Below are positions 7,955 to 16,721 of a stretch of DNA of 64,000 nucleotides, piece after piece. Each line of letters starts with the position of its first letter. Position 1 is the first letter of the stretch. The notes beneath the pieces were generated by a model. It was not told the DNA's origin. It saw only the letters and a program-made list of their open reading frames with translations, and did not search any database. Source of the DNA: Polyangiaceae bacterium (GTDB taxonomy: Bacteria > Myxococcota_A > Polyangia > Polyangiales > Polyangiaceae); contig JAICQO010000021.1 in the NCBI GenBank assembly GCA_025937835.1, positions 1 to 64,000 on the forward strand. Reading direction: 5' to 3'. A program made the translations under genes and the position numbers.

Positions 7955-9544
7955 ATGACGCACAAAGACATTTCCCAACGCAAAGCGCTGCGAGCACGCA
8001 GCATGCAAGGCTCGCTCGCTTCGATCTTGGTCATCGTCGCGGCTTCGCTCGACGCCACCGGCTGCGACGCCAGCAACTCTTCGGGGGGCGACGCGACCGG
8101 CAGCGCGCCACCGATCTCGACCGGCGGCACGCCGGGAAACGCCGGTAGTCCGGGCGCGAACGGCGGCGCACCAGCGCCCTCGAGCGGCGGGGTTGCGACT
8201 GGCGGCGCGCTGGCCGCCGGCGCTGCGAACGGCGGCGGCGGTGGCTCAACCAGCACCGGCAACGCCGGGAGCGGTGCAGGCGGGGCGGCAAATGGCGGTA
8301 GCAGTAACGGCGGCGCGCCTTCGGGCGGCATGGCCTCGAGCGGCAGCGCGGGCCTCGGCGGCAACGCAGGAAGCGGTGGAATGAGCACGGCAGGCAGCGG
8401 CGGAAAAATTGGAACGGGCTCGCATCAGTTCCCCGAAAACCAGCGCCTCGAGCGTTGCGCTTACCCGACGAACGCCAACCCCGCCGACGTCGTCAAGGCC
8501 TACGAGCGCTTCAAGACCGAGATCGTCACGTCCGAAGGCGCGCGCGGTCACCTGCGCGTGAAGCGACCGAACTCGCCGGGCGCCGAGGTCAACTCCACCG
8601 TCTCCGAAGGCATCGCTTACGGCATGGTGATTGCCGTCGCGATGGGCGATCAGCCGTTGTTCGACGGCCTCTGGAAGTACTCGCAGGAGTTCTTGAACGA
8701 GAACGGGTTGATGCACTGGTACATCAACCCCGCCGGCACCGCGCCGATTTCGACGGGAGGCGCCACCGACTCGGACGAGGACATGGCCTGGGCGCTGGTG
8801 ATGGCCGACCGGCAATGGGGCGGCAAAGGCTCGCTCGACAAGGACTACATCGAATACGCGAAGACCCAGATCCAGGCGATCTGGGATCACGAGATCGACC
8901 ACACCCAGGGCGATTTCCTGAAGCCGGGAGACACCTGGAACGAGACGGTCTTCAACCCGTCGTACTTCGCTCCCAATCAGTATCGGATCTTCGGTCAGGT
9001 CACCGGCAAGGTCGCGGAGTGGAACCGCGTGATCGACCGCGGCTACGAGATGCTCGACAAGTGCCTGAACGCCGAGAACAAGAACCAGGACAACGGCCTC
9101 GCGCCGGCCTGGTGCGACTTGAACGGCAAACCCACCGGCACCAACAGCGCCTTCAACTACCAGTACGACTCCGCGCGCATCCCTTTCCGCATCGGCCAGG
9201 ACTACTGTTACAACGGCGAACCGCGCGCCAAGGCGTACCTCGAGAAGATCAGCACGTTCTTCGCGAACATCGGCGCCGCCAAGATCGTCGACGGCTACGC
9301 GCTCGACGGGACGCCCGAGCCGGACAAGGACAGCGACCCGAACGGCCCGCAATCAGCCGTGTTCGTCGGCACCGCCGCAGTCGGCGCCATGCACGACCCC
9401 AAATTCCAGAGCTTCATCGACGAAGCCTACGCGCTCGTCGCGACCGGCGAGCTGCTCGCACGCAGCCGCTACTACAACCTGAGCTGGACGCCCCTCACGC
9501 TGCTGATGCTCACGGGCAACCTCAACGAATTCCCGGCCCCCTAA
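7955..9544 (+). CDS. Glycoside hydrolase family 8 endoglucanase, lipoprotein with long Gly/Ala linker
   Basis: The protein has 529 residues with a hydrophobic leader ending in ATGC (probable lipidation site), then a Gly/Ala/Ser-rich linker (about residues 40-150) and a GH8 catalytic domain (about 160-529). The proton-donor motif SEGIAYGM (Glu in VSEG) and the base-bearing ATDSDEDMAWAL segment are both present, as are the conserved W and Y residues of the cleft. GH8 enzymes invert beta-1,4 links in cellulose, xylan, lichenan or chitosan; the substrate cannot be read from sequence. A surface-tethered cellulase fits a saprophytic Sorangium-like life style. ATG 7955 and ATG 8003 are both possible starts. 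Terminator-like repeats follow directly. Confidence 0.92.
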   Translation: MTHKDISQRKALRARSMQGSLASILVIVAASLDATGCDASNSSGGDATGSAPPISTGGTPGNAGSPGANGGAPAPSSGGVATGGALAAGAANGGGGGSTSTGNAGSGAGGAANGGSSNGGAPSGGMASSGSAGLGGNAGSGGMSTAGSGGKIGTGSHQFPENQRLERCAYPTNANPADVVKAYERFKTEIVTSEGARGHLRVKRPNSPGAEVNSTVSEGIAYGMVIAVAMGDQPLFDGLWKYSQEFLNENGLMHWYINPAGTAPISTGGATDSDEDMAWALVMADRQWGGKGSLDKDYIEYAKTQIQAIWDHEIDHTQGDFLKPGDTWNETVFNPSYFAPNQYRIFGQVTGKVAEWNRVIDRGYEMLDKCLNAENKNQDNGLAPAWCDLNGKPTGTNSAFNYQYDSARIPFRIGQDYCYNGEPRAKAYLEKISTFFANIGAAKIVDGYALDGTPEPDKDSDPNGPQSAVFVGTAAVGAMHDPKFQSFIDEAYALVATGELLARSRYYNLSWTPLTLLMLTGNLNEFPAP

Positions 9545-9561
9545 CGGCCAAACGGCCACGG

Positions 9562-9928
9562 GCGCTCCAGAATTTACCGCCAAAGGCGCCAGGCGGAACG
9601 CCACGGGCGCCAGGTTTTTTGGGGGGGAGCACTGCGCGTCGCTGCGCGCAAGGTTACGACTCGGGCTCCGTTTACCTCTGCGCGCTCGGAGATACCGCCA
9701 CGCGCGCTCCAGAATTGACCGCCAATGGGCGCCAGGCGGAACGCCACGGGCGCCAGTTTTTTTTGGGGGGGAGCACTGCGCGTCGCTGCGCGCAAGGTTA
9801 CGACTCGGGCTCCGTTTACCTCTGCGCGCTCGGAGATACCGCCACGCGCGCTCCAGAATTGACCGCCAAAGGAGCCAGGCGGAACGCCACGGGCGCCAGG
9901 TTTTTTGGGGGGAGCACTGCGCGTCGCT
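9562..9928 (+). repeat. Tandem repeat array, period about 143 bp, 2.6 copies
   Basis: The marker GCGCTCCAGAATT recurs at 9562, 9704 and 9848 (spacing 142 and 144). Each unit holds an ACCGCCAA segment, a GGCGCC...GGCGCC palindromic core, a run of 6-8 T followed by 6-7 G, then in units 1 and 2 a spacer with TACGACTCGGGCTCCG and the 5' flank of the next unit. The third copy breaks off at about 9928. Copies differ by a few substitutions and T/G-run length. Confidence 0.92.
9585..9620 (+). terminator. Hairpin plus T-run, candidate terminator of the endoglucanase gene (first of three)
   Basis: GGCGCC (9585-9590) can pair with GGCGCC (9606-9611); inside, GGCG and CGCC flank a GAA loop. TTTTTT follows at 9615-9620. 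Two further copies follow in the array: 9728-9764 with eight T, and 9871-9906 with a degenerate left arm (GGAGCC). Position 40 nt after the stop codon fits intrinsic termination. Confidence 0.6.
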
Positions 9929-10016
9929 ACGGTTCGTGGGACGACCGCGTCGAGACCTTCTTAGACGCTCTCGACGTCATTCGTGCCGCTGCTCAAGCGA
10001 TGCCAGACGGCGGTGC

Positions 10017-10320
10017 CGTGACCTTCGACCAGGTTCGACGTAGTTCGCGACCCCATAATCCTGGCGCCCGTGGCGCTCTGCCCGGCGCCCGTGGCGGTAA
10101 AACTCTGGAGACGTCCCCGTCGTGACCTTCGACGAAGTTTGACGTGCAGTGCGACCCCCCCAAATCCCTGGCGCCCGTGGCGCTCTGCCTGGCGCCCTGG
10201 CGGTAAATCTGGAGCGTTCAGAGACGTGCCCTTTGCGAGGTTCGACGTACTTCGCGACCCCAAATCCTGGCGCCTGTGGCCTCTGCCTGGCGCCCGTGGC
10301 GGTAAATTCTGGATACGTCC
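10017..10320 (-). repeat. Tandem repeat array, period about 104 bp, about 2.9 copies, inverted relative to the first array
   Basis: The marker GCGACCCC recurs at 10047, 10151 and 10254 (GCGACCC plus C), spacing 104 and 103. Each unit reads TTCGAC...GCGACCCC, then CTGGCGCCCGTGGCG and a GGCGCC/GGCGGTAAA segment. That core is the reverse complement of the core in the 9562-9928 array, so the two arrays face each other. Its T-run equivalent is shorter (GGATTTGGGG on the minus strand). Confidence 0.9.
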
Positions 10321-10342
10321 GCGACGTCCAGGGGCCGCGACG

Positions 10343-12757
10343 TTAGTGGGTGAGGGGGACGGTCGCGAGGATCTTGGAGAGCTCGGTGAGGTTTGCGACG
10401 TTGAGCTTGGTGTCGCTGATGCCGAGCGCGAAGTCGTCCATGAAGATGCTGCGCTTCACGAGGGAGGTGCTGTTGGACCACCAGGTGCCGCAGCTCGCGC
10501 CGGGGGTGCCCGCGGGTGCGGCTTGTTGGGCGTCCACGAAGGGCATCCGGCCCCGTTCGACGATGCCTTCTTCGAGTGACACGTCGAACACCATCAGCCC
10601 GCTGAACGTGAGCTGGTCGGCGTAGACTCCGTCGTCACCGCCTTCGCAGACGGTCATCGGTAGCGCGAGCAGCTGCTTCTGCGCGAAGTAGTTGAACGCC
10701 AGGTGGTTCATCAGCGCCTCGGAGCCCGAGCCGCGCGTGCCGATCACGGTTTTGTGCAAGAGCCGGGGGTCCGCGAGATCCGTCACGTCGAAGATCTGGA
10801 TCTGAATACCGTCGAAGTACGCAAAGTCGCCGTGGTCGTCCGCGTCGAAGCCCACCGCGAGCAGGTGATGGTCGTCGAGCCGGTGCATGTACGTCGAAAA
10901 ACCCGGGATCTTGAGCTCGCCGAGCACCTTCGGCGCGCTCGGCTCGGCAAGGTCGATCACGAACAGCGGGTCGGTCTTCTTGAAGGTGACAACGAAGCCG
11001 CGGTCGCCGTCGAAGCGCACCGAGCGGATGTCTTCCTGGGGAGCGAGCCCGGTCAGCTCACCGCGCCGCACGAAGTTTCCCTGTTCGTCGGAGCCGAACG
11101 TGGTCACGTTGCTCGAGACGTCCGGGTTCGGGACGCGGCCGCTGCTAGTGGCCACGCGCAGCACTCCCTGGTGCTCATCCATGCTGAATTGATTGAGCAC
11201 GTGGCCGCGCACCGCCTGGCTGCCGGCGTAGAGCGTGCTCGTGCCCTCGAGCGAAAACTTGTGGATCGTGCTGCGCTCGCTTTCGGCGGCGCCGGAGTAA
11301 GGCTGCGGGTAGGCGTCGCCGCCGTCCACGCCGTCGGTCGCGAGGTAGAGCGCCTCCGCCGACGAATACACGAACCCCGGCTTGCCCGCGATCAACGTGC
11401 GCCGCGGAGGCGCGAGCGTATCGAGATCGAACGCCACGAGCGAGACGAAGCTGAGCCCGGCGGCGGCCTTGCCCACCAGCGCCGAGTCGCACGCCTCGAT
11501 CGGCTGGGGCTCACCGCCGCTCTCGCCCACCTCACTGACCCAGGGCACGAAGAACGCAGACGGCACGGCGTCGATCGTCTGCTCGATCGACTGGCGGCGG
11601 TCCTGATAGCTCGCGCGCAGCGCCTCCAGGCTCGTAGACTCGAGCTTCAGGTCCACCGGTGGAGACGAAGTGGCGCCCGTGTCGTGGACCACCGTGTACA
11701 CGGTCGACCCGACCCGGCGCGCCGCTACGAAGCCGCCAGACAGGTCGAAGCGATGGAGCAGCACCGGAGCGGCCGCGTTCGACACGTCGAACAGCGTGAT
11801 CGCGGTGCGGCCGCCCTCGCTCGTGAAGCGACAGTCGTAGCCGTAGGTGCAGCCTTGCATCGACGGGCTCTGCCCAGCCGCCCCGACCCCGTTCGGAGCG
11901 TAGCTCGACGACTCGACGCGCGAATACACGGCCAGCACGTCCCCCTCGAGGAACATGCGTCGCGGCTCGCCGACCACCGTGATCTTCGCGATCTCTCTGG
12001 CCTCTTCGGCGGGCCAGGCATCGATCACGTGCAAGCCAGTCGGCGACAGCACGTAGACGTGCTCGTCGTCGTTCTTCACGAAATCCGGCTCGTCGACGTC
12101 CTCTACCTGAGTGTTCGTGGTGGACACTTCACTGGCGCCGCCCCCCTCGTCCTCCGTTGCCGGCGTGCCCGTGTTCCCCGGCATGGTGGGGGACGGCGCG
12201 GTAGGCGCGAATGCGATGGGCGAACCCGGCGCGCTGGATGTCCCCCCGGTGGCGCTCGGCCACATCGTGGTGGATGGACAATACGGGATCCGCTCTCCGC
12301 GCTCGTTCGTGAGATAGCTCGAGGTAGTCGGAAAGCAGCGGCTCGCGAGCTGGCTGCGGTACGTCGCGTCGAGTTGCGCGACGTAGTTGCGCTTCAGCAC
12401 GGGCCTCCGCAGCGCGGCGAGGCCCGCGCAATCAGTCTGCGAGAGCGACACGTCCAGGCTATCGCTAGAGCTCGTCACGGGGACCGCTGGCGTAGGCGTC
12501 GCGCCCGTGCTCACTCCTCGCGCGAGGTCCTTCTCTTCTTGCGTGCACTCCCACGCGGGCGGCATCTCGACGATAACCGTGATGCACTGGCTGGCAGTCG
12601 GTGGCGGCGGCTCGACGCTCGTGACTTTCCCGCCGTCCTCCGTGATGTCGCCGACCTTGGGCAGCCCCTCGGAGCTGTTCGAGTGTCCGCAGCCCGCAAG
12701 CACAGCGAAGGTCAGCCCCGTCGCACGCAACCCTCCGAGCCATTTCGTGTATGCCAT
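10343..12757 (-). CDS. Lipoprotein with C-terminal beta-propeller domain (COG4880-like)
   Basis: The 804-residue protein starts with a lipoprotein signal (lipobox LAGC near residue 20). After about 190 residues of Pro/Thr/Ser-rich sequence comes a region matching secreted beta-propeller proteins (PF09826), opening with VEDVDEPDFVKND and continuing with repeated hydrophobic strands (for example VLGELKIPGFSTYMHRLD and HLLAVGFDADDHGDF). The family is found in archaea and diverse bacteria and its role is unknown. ATG 12757 is chosen over upstream codons because GGAGGCTGGCGA precedes it and it exposes the lipobox. Confidence 0.88.
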   Translation of the reverse strand: MAYTKWLGGLRATGLTFAVLAGCGHSNSSEGLPKVGDITEDGGKVTSVEPPPPTASQCITVIVEMPPAWECTQEEKDLARGVSTGATPTPAVPVTSSSDSLDVSLSQTDCAGLAALRRPVLKRNYVAQLDATYRSQLASRCFPTTSSYLTNERGERIPYCPSTTMWPSATGGTSSAPGSPIAFAPTAPSPTMPGNTGTPATEDEGGGASEVSTTNTQVEDVDEPDFVKNDDEHVYVLSPTGLHVIDAWPAEEAREIAKITVVGEPRRMFLEGDVLAVYSRVESSSYAPNGVGAAGQSPSMQGCTYGYDCRFTSEGGRTAITLFDVSNAAAPVLLHRFDLSGGFVAARRVGSTVYTVVHDTGATSSPPVDLKLESTSLEALRASYQDRRQSIEQTIDAVPSAFFVPWVSEVGESGGEPQPIEACDSALVGKAAAGLSFVSLVAFDLDTLAPPRRTLIAGKPGFVYSSAEALYLATDGVDGGDAYPQPYSGAAESERSTIHKFSLEGTSTLYAGSQAVRGHVLNQFSMDEHQGVLRVATSSGRVPNPDVSSNVTTFGSDEQGNFVRRGELTGLAPQEDIRSVRFDGDRGFVVTFKKTDPLFVIDLAEPSAPKVLGELKIPGFSTYMHRLDDHHLLAVGFDADDHGDFAYFDGIQIQIFDVTDLADPRLLHKTVIGTRGSGSEALMNHLAFNYFAQKQLLALPMTVCEGGDDGVYADQLTFSGLMVFDVSLEEGIVERGRMPFVDAQQAAPAGTPGASCGTWWSNSTSLVKRSIFMDDFALGISDTKLNVANLTELSKILATVPLTH

Positions 12758-12874
12758 TCGCCAGCCTCCGCCGGCGGCTTCAGCACGCTTCGTGCCAGTC
12801 GATAACTCCTCGAATTCAGGAGATTGCGACTCGGCGCGACGCGCCGACCGGCACACACTGGCACACGAATCGGC

Positions 12875-13990
12875 TCAGGCGACGTGGCTCGCGACGTCGG
12901 GAGCCCGGCACGGTGCGGCGACGCTTTCGAGGCGCACCCGCTCTTCGAACGGCTTCTTGCCGAGCGAAAGCAAGCGCTCGCGCGTGATCTCGAGCGAGCG
13001 CGCGTTCATGTCGATGCCGATGGCTCGGCGCTCGAGGCGAGCGCAAACCGCCAGGGTGGTGCCGCTACCAGCGTAAGCGTCGAGCACCAGATCGCCGGGC
13101 TCGGTGCAAGCCTCGACCAGACGCTGCAGCAGCGCCTCCGGCTTCTGCGTGGGGTAGCCGGTGCGTTCGCGTGCCACGGGTGCGATGATCGAGATGTCCC
13201 AGACGTCGCCGAGCGGCGTGCCGGGCGAGGGCTCGGCGGTCACGCTCGAACGCCGCCTGCGCCCCGAGTCGTCCACGACGGCGCGCTGCCGGCTCTCGCC
13301 CCAGGTCGCGAGCGTCGAGGCCGCGAGCGGCTCGTAGAGCTGGCAGAAGCGCGGCGACGCGTCCGGGTTCTTCACGTAGCGGAGCAGCACGTCGTGCACG
13401 CGCTGGAAGTTGCGCGTCTTCGCCGGCCAGCGCCGGTAGCGCCAGATGATCTCACTGGCGAAGGCGCGGGCACCGAACAGCTCGTCGCACACGATTTTTG
13501 CGTAGTGGCTGGTCTTCGGGTCGACGTGCAGCACCAGGCAACCCTCGTCGGAAAGCAGCTCCCGCGCGGCGCGCAGCCGCTCGTAGAGCGCCCCCAGGTA
13601 CTCTTCGAGGCTGCTCCAGCGATCGTCGAAGGCCTTGGTGAGCGTGCGCCGCACGCCCGTCGCGGTGCGCTCGCGCTCCACGTGCTCGTGCTCCCGCCCG
13701 GTGAAGAACGGCGGATCGAGGTACACCAGCGTGGCCCGCTCGGAGCGCTCGGCGAGCGCCGTGAGCGCCGCCAGATTATCGCCCTCGATAAGCCGGTAGC
13801 TCGAGCTCCCGCGGCGGACGATTTCGAGATTTGCCGGGGACGAAGCAGCGGGGCTCGGCGCGGGCTTGCCGGCCCATTCGAGACGGATCCCACCCCGCGG
13901 GTTGGCCGGTGTGGCCACCGCCCGCCCGCTTTCGACGAGCCGGGGACTGTGCTTTCGAGCAGGGACGGGACCGGGACCGATTCGAGCCAT
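12875..13990 (-). CDS. Orphan site-specific DNA methyltransferase, beta class (N4-C or N6-A)
   Basis: The 371-residue protein carries the catalytic motif DPPF (residues 92-95, motif IV) before the AdoMet-binding motif DAYAGSGTT (about residue 315, motif I). This is the circular order of beta-class amino-methyltransferases that modify N6-adenine or N4-cytosine. TGYPTQKPEALLQRLVEA before motif I is also typical. The N-terminal 60 residues are Pro/Ala/Arg-rich and probably disordered. No restriction endonuclease gene is adjacent, so this is probably an orphan, perhaps regulatory, methylase. ATG 13990 is preferred; the frame is open upstream but overlaps the divergent lipoprotein gene. Confidence 0.9.
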   Translation of the reverse strand: MARIGPGPVPARKHSPRLVESGRAVATPANPRGGIRLEWAGKPAPSPAASSPANLEIVRRGSSSYRLIEGDNLAALTALAERSERATLVYLDPPFFTGREHEHVERERTATGVRRTLTKAFDDRWSSLEEYLGALYERLRAARELLSDEGCLVLHVDPKTSHYAKIVCDELFGARAFASEIIWRYRRWPAKTRNFQRVHDVLLRYVKNPDASPRFCQLYEPLAASTLATWGESRQRAVVDDSGRRRRSSVTAEPSPGTPLGDVWDISIIAPVARERTGYPTQKPEALLQRLVEACTEPGDLVLDAYAGSGTTLAVCARLERRAIGIDMNARSLEITRERLLSLGKKPFEERVRLESVAAPCRAPDVASHVA

Positions 13991-14096
13991 GGGTTCTCTG
14001 AAAAAATCGTATCGAGGCGCGATCGGAACTGCCAAGAACCGAGCATCCCGGTCGTTTTGGGGTCCCCGGACGGGCGTTCTCGGGGCATGACTCGCG

Positions 14097-14615
14097 GTGA
14101 TGCTGGCCCGCCCACCGCACCGATCGTGCTCTTCGCGGCCCCGGGCGTGCCGCGCGCTGTGGTTTTGTCTGGTGCTCGGCGTGCTGCCCGCGCTCCCCGG
14201 TTGTGAGGGCGACCCGATCGACGAGACGCCGGAGCGCGTCGTCGAAGAGTTCATCGCGCGCATGCAGCGCGTGCACGGAGATCCGAAGGCGTCGCGCGCG
14301 GCCTACGAGCTGTTGTGGGTCGAGGCTCGGCGAAACCTCGCCGAGCGGGCGCGCCGCGCTCGCGCCGTCGCCGGTCGGGAAGTTGCCCCCGAGGAGATGC
14401 TCGCGCCCTCGCGCTTCGCGCTCAAGACCACACCGAAGCGCTACCGCTCGCGGATCGACGGCGACTGGGCAATCGTCACGGCCAGCGGGGAAGGCCCCGA
14501 AGCGCACGAGTACGACATTCGCTGCGTCCGCGAAGACGGCCACTGGCGCGTCGTGCTCGAGCTCCCGCCTCTGTCACCGATCCAAAAACGCGTCGCACCG
14601 GACACGGGCAGCTAG
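14097..14615 (+). CDS. Small lipoprotein of unknown function
   Basis: The 172-residue protein has a signal ending in LPALPGCEGD, a lipobox near residue 36. The mature part has a helix (ERVVEEFIARMQRVHGD) and a beta-rich second half (KTTPKRYRSRIDGDWAIVTASG, then REDGHWRVVLELPP), as in NTF2-like/DUF4878-type lipoproteins; the relation is by look only. GTG 14097 and ATG 14100 are equally possible starts. It diverges from the methyltransferase and converges with cdnL. Confidence 0.7.
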   Translation: MMLARPPHRSCSSRPRACRALWFCLVLGVLPALPGCEGDPIDETPERVVEEFIARMQRVHGDPKASRAAYELLWVEARRNLAERARRARAVAGREVAPEEMLAPSRFALKTTPKRYRSRIDGDWAIVTASGEGPEAHEYDIRCVREDGHWRVVLELPPLSPIQKRVAPDTGS

Positions 14616-14664
14616 GCCGCCGCGTCGTGGCCCTTTCTGTGCCGCGCTTGGCCGCAAATGACGA

Positions 14665-14698
14665 AAGGCGCGCACTGCTTGTGGACAGGGCGCGCCTT
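14665..14698 (-). terminator. Inverted repeat between convergent lipoprotein gene and cdnL
   Basis: AAGGCGCGC (14665-14673) and GCGCGCCTT (14690-14698) are perfect 9-bp arms around a 16-nt loop. On the minus strand the hairpin is followed by TTCGTCATTT, a weak U-tract, 26 nt past the cdnL stop. It could serve both convergent genes. Confidence 0.5.
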
Positions 14699-14723
14699 CG
14701 TCGGCGGCGGGGGCCGCTGTGAA

Positions 14724-15230
14724 TCAGTTCGAGAAGAAGATCGCTTCGATCTCGGTCTTCACGTCTTCTTCGGTCTGGGTGCGGGCGATCGCGATCTCTT
14801 TCACGATCAGGCCGCGCGCCGTGTCGAGCATGCGACGCTCGCCGAACGACAGCTGCTTGTTGGCCTTGAGGCGATACAGATCGCGCAGCACCTCGGCCAC
14901 GTCGTAGATCGAGCCGGTCTTGATCTTGTCCATGAAGCCGCGATAGCGCCGGTTCCACGTCTGCGTGTCGAAGCCAATCGTGCGCTCTTTCAGGATATCG
15001 AAGATCTCCCGGATCTCCTGCTCGCTGATGACCTGCCGCAAGCCGACAGCATTGGCATTCGATACCGGAACCATGATCTTGCGGTCGGTGTCGAGGATCC
15101 GCAGCACGTAGAAACGCTGGCGCTGGCCGGCGATGTCTTTCTCGTCGATGCTGATCACCTCGGCGACGCCCTGGGCGGGGTAGACCGCCTTGTCGCCGAC
15201 CTTGAACTCGATTTCCTGGCTCGCTTCCAT
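14724..15230 (-). CDS. cdnL: CdnL, CarD-family RNA polymerase binding protein
   Basis: The 168-residue protein matches CdnL/CarD_CdnL_TRCF proteins across its length. The N-terminal RNAP-interaction domain (about 8-65) contains FKVGDKAVYPAQGVAEV, and the helical C-terminal domain contains TWNRRYRGFMDKIKTG and LSFGERRMLDTAR. CdnL stabilises open complexes at sigma-A promoters, notably those of rRNA, and is essential in Myxococcus xanthus. It lacks the HMGA-like tail of CarD itself. AAGGAG stands 5 nt before the ATG. It is a single-gene unit with a sigma70-like promoter far upstream. Confidence 0.95.
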   Translation of the reverse strand: MEASQEIEFKVGDKAVYPAQGVAEVISIDEKDIAGQRQRFYVLRILDTDRKIMVPVSNANAVGLRQVISEQEIREIFDILKERTIGFDTQTWNRRYRGFMDKIKTGSIYDVAEVLRDLYRLKANKQLSFGERRMLDTARGLIVKEIAIARTQTEEDVKTEIEAIFFSN

Positions 15231-15793
15231 GACTGCTCCTTATTGCGCGGTACCTGCGGGCACACCCGGAACATGCGGGCGTGTGAGTCCCACCGGACCT
15301 TCAGACCAAACTCGACCTAAGTCCCGCCGATGCCTCGCGACGGCTGCTTCGGGCCCGGCATGAACGAACGGGACTTGGAATTCATTCCGTCTCTCACGGA
15401 GCCCGCTTCGTGCGCATGTCGCGCTCGTTTCTGCCGGGCTCGCGGCCACACTCCCAACCTGAAGTCAGGGGGCGCCAGGCGCGGTACTCTAGTCTGAGGA
15501 TTCTGCTCTGTCAACTTCAGATGACCTTGATGAGTCACTTCTGTCCGCAGCCCCAGACCTGCGCCCTCGCGTGGTTTGGCACTGAAACGGCTTGTTTGAC
15601 CGGAAAAATCCGAAGCCGGTTTCAGGGCGCGGGCAAAAATGTAGCATGAAACCCACATCCGGCCAGGCCGATTGCCGATTTCGTCCCGGCGAGCTCGCGG
15701 CGCGCGTCGGGCGCGCTGTTTTCCCCTGCGTTTCGCTAGTGGTGACGGCGGCCGCACCTGAACACGCAGGCGGGCCAACTCGTCAGGCGAGGC
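15231..15793. other. Long intergenic region upstream of cdnL
   Basis: These 563 bp between ppx (ending at 15794) and cdnL hold no convincing gene. They contain the cdnL promoter (15486-15514) and an implied leader of about 250 nt. Small frames on both strands have no family resemblance and no ribosome binding site. The ppx-proximal 280 bp show nothing I can name. Confidence 0.6.
15486..15514 (-). promoter_or_regulatory. Sigma70/sigma-A-type promoter for cdnL
   Basis: On the minus strand a perfect -35 TTGACA (15509-15514) is separated by exactly 17 bp from TAGAGT (15486-15491), which matches the -10 consensus at 4 of 6 positions. The start would fall near 15479, giving a leader of about 250 nt before the cdnL ATG. 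A perfect TTGACA is notable in DNA this GC-rich. Confidence 0.7.
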
Positions 15794-16708
15794 TCAGGTG
15801 AGGCGCTCCGCCAGGCCCCAGCGCACGCCGCGATCCGATACGACCAGTTCGGAGCTGCCCGACCAGTCGAGCACTTCGCGCACGATCGCGGCGCCGACCA
15901 CGATCACGTCGGCGCGCTTGGGTTCGAGCCCGGCCAGGGCCTGGCGCTCGGCGAGGCTCAGCGCTGCCAGTTGGTCGGCGAGCGCAGCGACGCTCGAGCG
16001 CCCCAAACGAGCGCCGTGCACGCGCGCCGGATCGTAGTCGTCGAGACCGAGCTCGATCGCGGCCAGCGTCGTCACGGTTCCGGCAACACCCACCAGGGTT
16101 ATTCCGCTGCTCGCTGCGGGTGGCTCGACCGTGCCGAGCGCTGCGCGGATATCGTCGCGTGCTCGCTCGAGCTCGTGCTTCCGCGGTGGGTCGCTGCGAA
16201 CGTGGCGCTCGAACAGGCGCACGCTGCCGATATCGAAGCTCTTGCCGCGCGTGAAGCTCGGCTTCGAGCCGGCCCGCCCGCTGATGACCTCGGTGCTGCC
16301 ACCGCCCACGTCGAACACGCTGACCGCGCCGTCCAGACCGAGTCCCGAGAGCGCGCCGTGGAACGTGAGCTCGGCCTCTTCGTCGCCGCTGATCACGCGC
16401 GGCCGCTCGCCCAGCAGCCGCTCGGCGGTTTGGATGAACTCGGAGCCGCCGGCGGCGTCTCGCATGGCGCTGGTGCCGACTGCCTCCAGGCGCTCGACGC
16501 CGAACGCGCGGAGCTCTTCGGCGTAGCTCGCGAGGCAGCTCAGCGTGCGCTCGACGGCCTCGGGCAGGAGACGCCGCGTGGCGTCCACGTTCTGTCCGAG
16601 GCGCGTGATGGTCGCGCGCTCGAGCAGCGGGACGAGCACACCGTCCCGCCGCTCCGCGATCAACAACAGAACCGAGTTGGTTCCGATGTCGATCGTCGCG
16701 ACCTTCAC
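15794..16708 (-). CDS. ppx: Ppx/GppA family exopolyphosphatase
   Basis: The 304-residue protein has the ASKHA fold signatures of Ppx/GppA phosphatases: IDIGTNSVLLLIAE at the N-terminus (phosphate 1 loop), GTSAMRDAAGG, the VFDVGGGSTEVISG phosphate 2 loop near residue 135, and GVAGTVTTLAA. It would release phosphate from polyphosphate or act on pppGpp. The length (about 300) is that of the short, catalytic-domain-only forms. It starts with GTG, 13 nt after the OmpA-like gene stop, so the two are probably co-transcribed. Confidence 0.92.
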   Translation of the reverse strand: MKVATIDIGTNSVLLLIAERRDGVLVPLLERATITRLGQNVDATRRLLPEAVERTLSCLASYAEELRAFGVERLEAVGTSAMRDAAGGSEFIQTAERLLGERPRVISGDEEAELTFHGALSGLGLDGAVSVFDVGGGSTEVISGRAGSKPSFTRGKSFDIGSVRLFERHVRSDPPRKHELERARDDIRAALGTVEPPAASSGITLVGVAGTVTTLAAIELGLDDYDPARVHGARLGRSSVAALADQLAALSLAERQALAGLEPKRADVIVVGAAIVREVLDWSGSSELVVSDRGVRWGLAERLT

Positions 16709-16721
16709 GCGTTCTCGCTTT

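Larger units (their letters stand above)
9545..10342. other. Repeat-filled convergent intergenic region, no gene
   Basis: About 800 bp separate the 3' ends of the GH8 gene and the beta-propeller gene. Most of it is two tandem arrays that share a core in opposite orientation; between them (about 9929-10016) lies about 90 bp of non-repeated sequence. Open frames here only translate the repeats. Confidence 0.8.

Noticed and set aside
8455-10125. Plus-strand frame running through the GH8 gene into the repeats
   Set aside because: Translates the GH8 gene out of frame, then the repeat units; repeated peptides there are a by-product of DNA repeats.
9562-10320. Possible CRISPR array
   Set aside because: Units of 143 and 104 bp repeat in full without unique spacers, and no cas gene is present.
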